Virus record (IMG/VR): IMGVR_UViG_3300045970_000794
Span: 298,103-362,102 of that record
Source of the DNA: a virus
DNA length: 64,000 bases
Reading direction: 5' to 3' (one strand)
Position numbers and translations under genes: made by a program. The notes under the pieces are model-generated. The model was not told the origin of the DNA. It ran no database searches and saw only the letters and a program-made list of their open reading frames with translations. This document shows positions 56,178 to 64,000 of this stretch, one piece after another; the stretch's first letter is position 1; the number at the start of each line of letters is the position of its first letter.

Positions 56178-57741
56178 ATGTTGTGAAATCGCCATTGGAA
56201 AATGTGATTAATTGAGCCTTACCATCTTGATGTATTATACAATGTGTTTGAGACCAACTACTTGGGCCTTCATTATACCCCACTCTAAGGTTTGTTGATG
56301 TTCCAACTTGTAGAACACCATCCTTTCTACCGCAACTATGGCTATGTCCAATAATCATCTTAGTATTTAATCTTCTAAATTGTTCTAATGAACCCCTAGA
56401 ACCATTAGCACCTACATCACCATGTTGAGCTAATTCCCATTTTTTAACTACATAACTATCTGAGCGATTTAACGTCTTAATTTTAGGGTAGTGTTTCTTA
56501 ATTATCCATGGAATTACACCATCTTTAGCTTCACCACTCAATATCGCAGCACTATATTGCATATATTCCAATGAATTTTTTGGGGTATTAGTTTTACGCC
56601 AATCGGTATTGATTAACCAACGGTCAACAAAATCATCATGGTTACTTCTAACAATAACAACATTATAGTTTTTGAATTTATCTAATTCGACTAACATTTC
56701 ATCAACTTCGTTTTTCAATGAATTTTTATTATTCATTTCTTTCTCATATTGAGTGAATGGGTTATCCATTTCATGATGATTAATTGAATGACCATTGAAT
56801 ATATCATGCATAATAACATGTTGTGGCTTTAATCTATTCAATAATTCTAACGTTTTTTCAATAACTTCATTGTCTTGGTCACCAACATGGTAATCACCCA
56901 AAACTATAGCGGCCGCTGAATCAATCGTTGTAACTTCACCTTTATCAACTCTATAAAATAAATCAGTAAAAGCACCAGCTTCATTGGCAGTTACCTGTCT
57001 TGCAAAAAATATTTCATCATCTTTTATTTCAACCACTACAAACCCGTATGTATGATGAAACTCACCCTTTTTACCAGCTTTAGAATCAGTGTAATCCTTA
57101 ATGGTGACAGCACCAGTGGTCATCATCATTTTAGGCTTTTGCGTATGTAACACAGGAATTGACATCATTTGCACTTTAGGTGCACCAAAAATACAAGAAT
57201 TAATACCTGACACACCTTCTAACCCAGACATTGGATTTACAGCTGTTGGTTGAATCTTAAAATCACCCATAATAGAAACGTACTTATGAACATTATGTCT
57301 AGCCGCATCTAAATATGGTAGGACTTCTTTTTCCCAATACTCATAATCTTTATCTGTGAAGATTGATGTTGGGTTTTTGTATCTACCAGCGATGATGTGG
57401 ATATCCGCATCTAAAAACTCAGCATATGCTTCCATATTTCTTAAAAGCCTTGTATGCACAGCGGTATTATTCTGGGCCCAACTAATAAGGAATCTTTTCT
57501 TTTCTTTATTAAAAACTCGCTGTTTAGCAAGTTCATATTGTTCTGAAGGTGTTTCAGTTACTTTTTCTTTAAAATGTAATCGTTCAAACCATTTTCGAAT
57601 AGTTCGTTCCGATACACCTAATTGAAGACCCAAATTAAATGCAATTTTTTCAACAGTTAAATTTGAATCTTTCCGACCATAATAAGCGTTTTTTAATGTT
57701 ATCTTATCTTGTTCAGTTAATTTTTTAAAACTTTTTTTCAT
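56167..57741 (-). CDS. calcineurin-like metallophosphoesterase, T5 A1-like
   Basis: At 524 aa, residues 1-60 are a HTH (VEKIAFNLGLQLGVSERTIR). The catalytic core follows from ~280: GDYHVGDQD, FNGHSINHHE, VIVRSNHDDF (a GNHD-like motif with Ser), AQHGDVGANGSRGSLEQF and IIGHSHSCGRKDGVLQVGTS. The plan resembles A1-type proteins of T5-like phages, which help degrade host DNA. The N-terminal HTH suggests DNA targeting. Nuclease action is inference. Confidence 0.78.
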   Translation of the reverse strand: MKKSFKKLTEQDKITLKNAYYGRKDSNLTVEKIAFNLGLQLGVSERTIRKWFERLHFKEKVTETPSEQYELAKQRVFNKEKKRFLISWAQNNTAVHTRLLRNMEAYAEFLDADIHIIAGRYKNPTSIFTDKDYEYWEKEVLPYLDAARHNVHKYVSIMGDFKIQPTAVNPMSGLEGVSGINSCIFGAPKVQMMSIPVLHTQKPKMMMTTGAVTIKDYTDSKAGKKGEFHHTYGFVVVEIKDDEIFFARQVTANEAGAFTDLFYRVDKGEVTTIDSAAAIVLGDYHVGDQDNEVIEKTLELLNRLKPQHVIMHDIFNGHSINHHEMDNPFTQYEKEMNNKNSLKNEVDEMLVELDKFKNYNVVIVRSNHDDFVDRWLINTDWRKTNTPKNSLEYMQYSAAILSGEAKDGVIPWIIKKHYPKIKTLNRSDSYVVKKWELAQHGDVGANGSRGSLEQFRRLNTKMIIGHSHSCGRKDGVLQVGTSTNLRVGYNEGPSSWSQTHCIIHQDGKAQLITFSNGDFTTFKY

Positions 57742-57742
57742 T

Positions 57743-58642
57743 TTAATTTTTTTTTAAAAGACTTATTATTTTATTAGGAATCTCATTATATTTAATTATA
57801 ATTAGATTTATATTATTTTTATCACAATATTTTTTTTTAATCACATCATTTAATTTAACATCAATTAAATACTTTTCACCACCAAAAAATTCAATTGGCT
57901 TATAATGTTGAATTCCGTTAAATTCGATGCATGTATTATAATCTGGTAAATAAAAATCAAATGGTAATGGTAGTTTATTTCTACATTCATTAAATTTATG
58001 TTGCGGAATGAATTTGATATTATTTTCCAATAATAGTAGTCGAATATTATTTTCACCTTTACTTTCTTTACAGATTGGACAACCAACACCTTTCAAATGA
58101 TTATGGGGCGTTTGGATAAATTCACCATGTTTAGGGCAAATAATTGTTATTTTGACATGTGATGTTATGTACTTAATTTTAGAATAGTCATATATTTCAC
58201 CATGAATTAACTTAGCTTTTTCAATAAAACACTTATTACCAACCCTTCTATTAAGAAAAGTACATTTTTCACAACGGCTACCTTTTAAATGATTATTTGG
58301 GGTTTGTTCAAACTCACCATGGGTGGGACATATTATTTTAATATTAGTGTTAAAATTAATATAATTAACCAATGAGTAATCATATTCATCACCATGAATT
58401 AACTTAGCTTTTTCGATAAAACACTTATTACCTAATCTCTGTTTTACATAACTACATTTTTTACATCCATCACCACTTAAATGAGCACTAGCCCTTTGAT
58501 TAAATATACCATGCTCTTTGCAAATAATATTCACATAATTTTTACTTTCAGTATAATTAACTAATGAATAATCATATTTTTCACCATGAATTAACTTAGC
58601 TTTTTCTATAAACTTTAAATTTTTTTCTAACATACTTACCAT
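57743..58642 (-). CDS. homing endonuclease-like protein, three zinc repeats
   Basis: At 299 aa, three KAKLIHGxxYDYS ... IICxxHGxFxQ ... HLxGxxCxxC repeats, then FIPQHKFNEC, PLPFDFYLPDYNTCIEFNGI and QHYKPIEFFGGEKY. Closely related to the proteins at 37345 and 55305. It lies in the operon between a HTH fragment and the A1-like gene, 1 nt from the latter. Confidence 0.78.
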   Translation of the reverse strand: MVSMLEKNLKFIEKAKLIHGEKYDYSLVNYTESKNYVNIICKEHGIFNQRASAHLSGDGCKKCSYVKQRLGNKCFIEKAKLIHGDEYDYSLVNYINFNTNIKIICPTHGEFEQTPNNHLKGSRCEKCTFLNRRVGNKCFIEKAKLIHGEIYDYSKIKYITSHVKITIICPKHGEFIQTPHNHLKGVGCPICKESKGENNIRLLLLENNIKFIPQHKFNECRNKLPLPFDFYLPDYNTCIEFNGIQHYKPIEFFGGEKYLIDVKLNDVIKKKYCDKNNINLIIIKYNEIPNKIISLLKKN

Positions 58643-58666
58643 TTTATTATAAATATCCAGTAAAAC

Positions 58667-58822
58667 TTAAAATTCAAAGTTAATATATTTTCTAACTGTT
58701 CTTTCTGACCTTCCAAAGAATTTCATTAACGTTAGCATCCTATCATCCCAAGTTAATTCTTTGTTTATGTAAACGCTTTTTGCGTATTCAATGTCATTCT
58801 CACTTAAATCTTTAAACTTCAT
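58667..58822 (-). CDS. short HTH protein (51 aa), possibly a gene fragment
   Basis: 51-codon frame, FKDLSENDIEYAKSVYINKE ... FFGRSERTVRKYINFEF. It matches the N-terminal HTH of the A1-like protein in plan (FKKLTEQDKITLKNAYYG ... GVSERTIRKWF). Separate small regulator or the leftover 5' end of a gene split by the endonuclease; the DNA is too diverged to tell. Confidence 0.55.
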   Translation of the reverse strand: MKFKDLSENDIEYAKSVYINKELTWDDRMLTLMKFFGRSERTVRKYINFEF

Positions 58823-58891
58823 TATAAAACTGTATTAAACATATGCCAACCATCGTAATAATTAGCATTTTATTTTTAACCCCAATCGGAA

Positions 58892-59932
58892 TTACCCCTT
58901 ACCCTTCAAATCCTCAATACTATAGTTGTTGTTGATAGCTATCAACGCTTTTGCGATATGTTTCGATACGCTAACAACTTCAATTTTTTCTTTTCCTCGT
59001 TGTTCATCAAGATTGATATCATGCTCCATACTAGTAAATGATGCTAAATCATAATTCAATGAATCACTAACAATCAGTTTTTCTAGTTTAGAATTACCAA
59101 TATTGTAATAAGCTTTTCCCGATAATACGCCATGAGTAGCAATCGCTCTAACTGATGCACCACCTTCATCAATGATAAGGTCAGCCGCTTTACATAAAGT
59201 ACCAGCAGTATCAACTATATCATCAACAAGAATAACATGTTTTTCAGCAACATTACCAATAAGAACCATATCATCAATTTCATTGGCTTTAACTCTGGTT
59301 TTGTCAATAACAACATAACCCATTTGTATGGCGAACTTTTCTTTTAATAAATCTCGTAAGTATTTAACTCTTTTAGATGCACCAGCATCTGGAGCACATA
59401 GAACCCATTCTTTACCAGATTTATCTTCTTTTACCATTTCAGCAATGTGATGAGCAAATAAGTATCGACCTTCAATATGTGTTAATGGTATCTTGAAAAA
59501 TCCTTGAATCTGGTCCGCATGTAATTCAAACGTAACTACAGCATCAGCACCACGATTTTCAATCATTTCGGCGATTACCTTAGCACCAATTGGTGCTCTA
59601 GCTCTATCCTTTTTATCTTGACGAGCATATGGGAAATATGGTAATATAACAATAATCTCTTTAGCAGATGCTCTTCTAACAGCATCAATGGCTAGATTAA
59701 GAGCCATTATTTTATCGGATGAATTTGGTGATGTCATTATGTACACCCTAGCACCACGAACACTATCTTTAATATCAACAATTAACTCGCCATCAGAGAA
59801 CTTCTTAACATAAATCCCACCCTTAGTTAATGTACTACTGGTCGAATATTTCTTACATTGAGTTTGGAACTCAGTAATAACATTGAAAACTAAATCTTCT
59901 CTTTGGTCAACGGATAATAAAATTGATTTCAT
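58892..59932 (-). CDS. prs: ribose-phosphate pyrophosphokinase
   Basis: At 346 aa it carries the PRPP synthetase landmarks: KKFSDGELIVDIKDSVRGAR near the start, VILPYFPYARQDKKDRAR (ATP-binding flexible region), TFELHADQIQGFF, CAPDAGASKRV, and the PRPP-binding loop VILVDDIVDTAGTLCKAADL. It makes PRPP from ribose-5-phosphate and ATP for nucleotide and NAD synthesis. Slightly longer than bacterial Prs (~315 aa). Confidence 0.95.
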   Translation of the reverse strand: MKSILLSVDQREDLVFNVITEFQTQCKKYSTSSTLTKGGIYVKKFSDGELIVDIKDSVRGARVYIMTSPNSSDKIMALNLAIDAVRRASAKEIIVILPYFPYARQDKKDRARAPIGAKVIAEMIENRGADAVVTFELHADQIQGFFKIPLTHIEGRYLFAHHIAEMVKEDKSGKEWVLCAPDAGASKRVKYLRDLLKEKFAIQMGYVVIDKTRVKANEIDDMVLIGNVAEKHVILVDDIVDTAGTLCKAADLIIDEGGASVRAIATHGVLSGKAYYNIGNSKLEKLIVSDSLNYDLASFTSMEHDINLDEQRGKEKIEVVSVSKHIAKALIAINNNYSIEDLKGKG

Positions 59933-59949
59933 ATTATTGTTATTTTTTG

Positions 59950-59981
59950 CAAAGATAGTAATAATTTTTTAATAAAACAAC
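59950..59981 (-). promoter_or_regulatory. Bacteroidota-type promoter
   Basis: -7 TATCTTTG (59950-59957), -33 TTG (59978-59980), for prs. The remaining 190 bp up to the fibre genes show no recognisable plus-strand promoter of this type. Confidence 0.66.
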
Positions 59982-60175
59982 ATTTTTTCAATTTTTATCA
60001 CATTAAAATCAATTACTTATACAATTATCACTAAATGGTTTCATAAGTTATTGAAACATAATTAATTACGTTTTGTAAAATTAAAAGATGTTTATGTATG
60101 GGCGTGAAAATGAATATTTATTATTGTAAACATTACATTACAAAATAAAATATAATACAAAAAAAAATTAAAATT

Positions 60176-61462
60176 ATGGCACAATTTATTAAAATTGAAT
60201 GGGATGCAAGTCCATCACCAATTTCGGGATATAATGTATATCGTGGTGGTGCTGACGGCAATGAATCAAATGTACCACTTAATACTTCACCAATTACGGA
60301 TACATTTTATGACGACTATACAATATTTCCTGGTAAGGTATATTGCTATACCGTTACAGCTGTTTTAAACGGTGTGGAAAGTACCAACTCACTAAAAATT
60401 TATACTGAGCCAATTGGATTTATTAATTCACCAGCACAATTAGATTTAGGTGCTTTCGCTGGATTTGGTTTGCTAGCAGCGACTACAATTACTAACGTTC
60501 CTGGAACTGGAACCACATCAGACGTAACTGGTGATGTTGGTGTATTTCCAGGTTCATCAATCACTGGTTTTGAATCAGTTAGAATTTCTGGTTCATACCA
60601 TTTAGCTGATTATGTAGCTGGTTATGCACAAAGTTCATTAACAAATACGTTTCTTACTGGTATGGCATTAACTGGTGCAACCTCAGTTCCAGCCGATTTG
60701 GGTGGCCTTGTTTTAATACCAGGAATTTATTCAGCCGCTACTTCAGCTGCCATTACTGGCGTTTTAGTATTGAATGCTGAAGGTAATCCAGATGCTGTTT
60801 GGGTTTTCCAAATAGGTTCAACATTAACTACTGCTGCTGGCAATAGCACTGTTGTCCTAGTTGGTGGTGCTCAAGCAACAAACGTTACTTGGTTAGTCGG
60901 TTCTTCAGCAACTATGGGTGTTGATACAATTTTCGCTGGTAATGTTATTGCATATGCATCAATCACAGTAAATACTAACGCATCTGTTTGCGGAAGATTA
61001 GGTGCTAGAACAGCTGCAATTACATTAGATAAAAATGCTATTATTATTTACGGTTCTTGTTATGAGCCTTTGCCAGCATCGCCAGCAAATACACCACCAG
61101 AACCACCAAGTGCACCAACAGGTGTTCACGTTGATGATTTAAATGCTGATGGTTTAGTTAATAATATTCCAATATTACCAATTGTTACAACGTCAGTTAT
61201 TAGTATGTTGTCAGAAACTTCCGCAAATGGTGGTGGTAACATAACACATGATGGTTATGATGTTATTATCGCACGTGGAGTTTGTTGGAGTACTAACATC
61301 AATCCATTATTAACTGGAAGCCATACAATTGATGGTTCGGGTGTTGGTGTATTCACATCTTTAATTGCAAATTTATTACCATTCACAACGTATTATGTTA
61401 GAGCTTACGCTGTAAACTCTGCTGGTACTGCTTATGGTGATAACGTAATGTTCATCAATTAA
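60176..61462 (+). CDS. tail-fibre-like protein with FN3 and ice-binding-like (DUF3494) domains
   Basis: At 428 aa it has three parts. Residues 1-80 are fibronectin III-like (IEWDASPSPISGYNVYRGG). Residues ~88-300 fit DUF3494, the ice-binding beta-solenoid (FAGFGLLAATTITNVPGTGT, then SDVTGDVGVFPG; AGNVIAYASITVNTNASVCG, then RLGARTAAITLD). After a Pro-rich linker, ~340-428 form a Bacteroidota surface beta domain also found in the lipoprotein at 31423. No signal peptide, so a virion fibre or adhesin is likely; ice binding itself is unproven. Confidence 0.78.
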   Translation: MAQFIKIEWDASPSPISGYNVYRGGADGNESNVPLNTSPITDTFYDDYTIFPGKVYCYTVTAVLNGVESTNSLKIYTEPIGFINSPAQLDLGAFAGFGLLAATTITNVPGTGTTSDVTGDVGVFPGSSITGFESVRISGSYHLADYVAGYAQSSLTNTFLTGMALTGATSVPADLGGLVLIPGIYSAATSAAITGVLVLNAEGNPDAVWVFQIGSTLTTAAGNSTVVLVGGAQATNVTWLVGSSATMGVDTIFAGNVIAYASITVNTNASVCGRLGARTAAITLDKNAIIIYGSCYEPLPASPANTPPEPPSAPTGVHVDDLNADGLVNNIPILPIVTTSVISMLSETSANGGGNITHDGYDVIIARGVCWSTNINPLLTGSHTIDGSGVGVFTSLIANLLPFTTYYVRAYAVNSAGTAYGDNVMFIN

Positions 61463-61475
61463 AATAATAATGAAT

Positions 61476-61500
61476 TCCCACAAAGGTTATCTTTGTGGGA
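61476..61500 (+). terminator. 10-bp hairpin between fibre genes
   Basis: TCCCACAAAG and CTTTGTGGGA around a 5-nt loop, 13 bp after the stop. The T-run is weak, so it may attenuate rather than end transcription. Confidence 0.6.
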
Positions 61501-61533
61501 GCTTATTAAATAAACATAAATAAACTTAAAATT

Positions 61534-62640
61534 ATGGCCTCAATATTTCAAAGATTAAAAATACCAACTTCAATTTCAACCGTATCAACAGGATTATTTA
61601 ATTCATTAATGGATTATTTTGATAAAGGTATAAGTGGTATATTTTTCACAACACCAATTCGTTATTCTACTAGCTATGGTATAACAGCAAATCCTAATGG
61701 TGGTCAAGCACATGCAACTAGATTGTTAAGTGAAATAAATAATGTAGATATAGTTTCAACAAACGGTGATAGTGTAAAATTAATGACTGCATTACCAGGT
61801 TATTCTATAACTGTAAAAAATAATGGATTAAAAAATTTATTAGTTTACCCATACGAATTGGATAAAATTGATGAAGAACTAGCTGACGTTCCAATAACAA
61901 TGCTACCAGAAGAAACAAGAGTCTTTAAATCAATTAGTGATTCTCGTTGGGAAAGTATGCCAAATAGTCTTCAAACTATTACCTACGTGTTGAGTGGTAA
62001 TTCATTGCCAACAACACCATCAGTTTATGACTTAAAATTAGCGTCTACTTTTGCCATTCTTACTGATGGTGCGATTACAATTAGTAATCCACAATTAATA
62101 ATACCTTATGGACGTTCTGGTGAAGCAAGTTTAACACCAACAACTGGTATAACATTTATCAATGGCTCTGATGCTGGATTAAGCGCTAGTGCTGTGACTG
62201 ATTCAAATACTTTATTTAATGAATTAGTTGTTTTGACTGGTTATACTTTCGGTGCAGTTAATTTAGAAACCGTGAATGTTGGATATGGTGCTGGTACATT
62301 TATGTCTGGCGTTTATATTGGCTCAACTAGTATAGTAACATCAGCCTCTCAAACTATAAAATTAGTTGGTGATGGTGATTATATTTTCATAAGTCAAGGT
62401 GCTATGACATTCGGTGCATCAACAACAATTGAACTAACACATGGTGCGCAAGCTAGTAGAGTATATTGGGTATCTGTAGGTGCTATTACTACTGGTGCAG
62501 TTAATATTCTTAAAGGAAACTTTATCACATCAGCTGCAATTAATATCGGAGCAACAAATGATATTGAAGGTAGACTATTATCAACATTAACCTCTGAAAT
62601 AACAATAGATGGTATAGCAACTAATATTTACTTACCATAA
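61534..62640 (+). CDS. second ice-binding-like (DUF3494) structural protein
   Basis: At 368 aa, the N-terminal ~150 residues are specific (IFQRLKIPTSISTVSTGLFN; a strand domain with VTVKNNGLKNLLVYPY-like repeats). The rest, from LASTFAILTDGAITISNP to IEGRLLSTLTSEITIDGIA, follows DUF3494. Paralogous to the C-terminal part of the previous gene's solenoid. Probably a virion or tail component. Confidence 0.72.
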   Translation: MASIFQRLKIPTSISTVSTGLFNSLMDYFDKGISGIFFTTPIRYSTSYGITANPNGGQAHATRLLSEINNVDIVSTNGDSVKLMTALPGYSITVKNNGLKNLLVYPYELDKIDEELADVPITMLPEETRVFKSISDSRWESMPNSLQTITYVLSGNSLPTTPSVYDLKLASTFAILTDGAITISNPQLIIPYGRSGEASLTPTTGITFINGSDAGLSASAVTDSNTLFNELVVLTGYTFGAVNLETVNVGYGAGTFMSGVYIGSTSIVTSASQTIKLVGDGDYIFISQGAMTFGASTTIELTHGAQASRVYWVSVGAITTGAVNILKGNFITSAAINIGATNDIEGRLLSTLTSEITIDGIATNIYLP

Positions 62641-62659
62641 TTAAAAATTTCTTAATACA

Positions 62660-62959
62660 ATGAAAAATAAACAACCATTAAAAAAATCAATAGTGATTGA
62701 ACCTATTATTGATGTTAAAAATGATATTGTAGTTTGGTCTTACAACACAAAACGCAATAAATCACAAATAGTTGATGAATCTAACCAATTAATTAATGAA
62801 ATTGGTGATTATAAACTTGAAAATTTAGATTTAATTAAAAAAATGATAAATCTTCATAATGAATATAGGTTCCCAATAGCTCAACTTACTGACACTAGTA
62901 AAAAAAGTGTTGATATAGCACACCAGTTTTTAATTTTCTTAAAAGAAACAAGTAAATAA
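62660..62959 (+). CDS. hypothetical protein (99 aa)
   Basis: Helical small protein (LKKMINLHNEYRF-like; KSVDIAHQFLIFLKETSK) between fibre genes. A chaperone or linker for the fibres is possible. Function unknown. Confidence 0.6.
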   Translation: MKNKQPLKKSIVIEPIIDVKNDIVVWSYNTKRNKSQIVDESNQLINEIGDYKLENLDLIKKMINLHNEYRFPIAQLTDTSKKSVDIAHQFLIFLKETSK

Positions 62960-63029
62960 ACAATAATATGATATTAGTAGCCATTTAGTTGGCTATTAAT
63001 ATTGTAATTTGTAAAAAACTATATGAAAA

Positions 63030-64000
63030 ATGAACGATATAATTATTGATTACAAAAAACATCTTAACATAGGGCTAGGCGGTAGTATAATAACAAATGG
63101 ATTACCATGTATCTCCGCATGGGTAACTGTTGGTTCAAAAATACCGAATGTTCTTCGGACTACCTTATCCAATGAGACACCTAAAATAATTATACCAACT
63201 CCAACAATAAATAACAATAGACAATTAAGTTTTTTAAAGGTTAATAATTACGATACAGTTAGTACAATAGTTTTAATTAATGTAAATAGTGGTGATGGTA
63301 CTAGCTATAACATGAATTTAATTAATGTATTATTATCACCACAAGAAACATTATTTTACACCATTTTAGATGGGTTTTACATTATGGATTATAATGGTAA
63401 AACTAAAAATATACAAAATAATATTGAAGTGACACCCGTTACTGGTATTACTATTAGTGGTACGGTTAATTTAGATTTATACTATACAAAAAATGAATCG
63501 AATCTATTATTATTCGATAAATCTAATATCGGCCATACTCATTCACAATATTTAACTGGATATACAACTGGATATACAATTGATTTAAACTCGTATTCAT
63601 TAACTGGACATACACACACAATCGAATCATTAAGTGGTGTTAGTACTACTATTTTCAATAATTACACTGGTGCTACCAACCCACATGGTATTACAATTAG
63701 TCAGTTGAGTGGCGTATCATTGAATACTTTCACAACATATACAGCGACAACATTAAGTGCAGTTATAACAGCTTTAGATTCTGTATTAGCATATGCTTCT
63801 TTATATGAAAACAATGCAAGTGGAACAACTATAAATGTAAGTAACACAGGCCAAACAGGTTGGGTTACAGCTGTACTCGCTGCGAATCATTTAACTACTT
63901 TAACAAAGAATAGTAAATCTGATAGAATCACAATATTAAGTGGTGCTTCTGGAACATTTCAAATTGGATTTACAGCTAATGTTAGCGTATCAAACACAAC
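63030..64000 (+). CDS. tail-fibre-like protein, 5' part only
   Basis: ATG at 63030 (MNDIIIDYKKHLNIGLGGSI); the frame is open to the end of the window (323 codons). It contains IGHTHSQYLTGYTTGYT and SLTGHTHTIESLSG and the ATNPHGIT element. HTH-Q/T repeats of this kind are common in phage tail fibres, where the His bind metal along the shaft. The C-terminus is not visible. Confidence 0.8.
   Translation, partial: MNDIIIDYKKHLNIGLGGSIITNGLPCISAWVTVGSKIPNVLRTTLSNETPKIIIPTPTINNNRQLSFLKVNNYDTVSTIVLINVNSGDGTSYNMNLINVLLSPQETLFYTILDGFYIMDYNGKTKNIQNNIEVTPVTGITISGTVNLDLYYTKNESNLLLFDKSNIGHTHSQYLTGYTTGYTIDLNSYSLTGHTHTIESLSGVSTTIFNNYTGATNPHGITISQLSGVSLNTFTTYTATTLSAVITALDSVLAYASLYENNASGTTINVSNTGQTGWVTAVLAANHLTTLTKNSKSDRITILSGASGTFQIGFTANVSVSNT

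Overview
The window looks like part of a large, AT-rich phage genome (a jumbo-type phage) that infects a member of the Bacteroidota. Three things point to a phage. Nearly every base is coding, in long runs of short overlapping minus-strand genes of unknown function. Several homing endonucleases sit between genes. The right end carries tail-fibre-like genes. The host assignment rests on about 20 promoters of the Bacteroidota type (TTTG about 20 bp upstream of TAnnTTTG), on lipoboxes of the host type, and on scarce Shine-Dalgarno sequences. No tRNA gene, integrase or capsid gene was seen.

Layout. 1-4.7 kb: seven unknown genes, then a DUF932-like and a Gp88-like gene, several driven by promoters that share a 20-bp upstream block. 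2.4-2.8 and 4.7-5.9 kb: gene-poor DNA with plus-strand promoters, hairpins, a 12-bp tandem repeat and three copies of a 14-bp palindrome. 5.9-15.5 kb: small membrane, zinc-ribbon and lipoprotein genes and a CDF metal transporter. 15.5-19.7 kb: a run of single-gene units separated by attC-like palindromes. This is an integron-type cassette array with no integrase in the window, and its largest cargo is a DNA cytosine methyltransferase. 19.7-36.5 kb: more small genes, a 669-aa protein with an AP2-like domain, nucleotide-metabolism-like genes and a kinase-like gene. 36.5-50.9 kb: a homing endonuclease with an insertion scar, a primary-type and an ECF-like sigma factor, SmpB, RNase R and a deoxyribonucleotidase. 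50.9-55 kb: Pth2, a GIY-YIG endonuclease, a complete diversity-generating retroelement (DGR) and translation factor IF-3. 55-60 kb: endonucleases, an A1-like metallophosphoesterase and PRPP synthetase. 60-64 kb: plus-strand fibre genes, two with ice-binding-like (DUF3494) domains.

How it works together (inference). The two sigma factors could redirect host RNA polymerase. IF-3, Pth2, SmpB and RNase R could tune or rescue translation. PRPP synthetase, the deoxyribonucleotidase and the deoxyribosyltransferase-like protein could feed nucleotide pools. The DGR diversifies two related proteins. Every TR/VR difference falls on a template adenine (13 of 13 by my count), which is direct sequence evidence of mutagenic retrohoming. 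The attC-like array would be a second, independent route of gene acquisition in the same genome.
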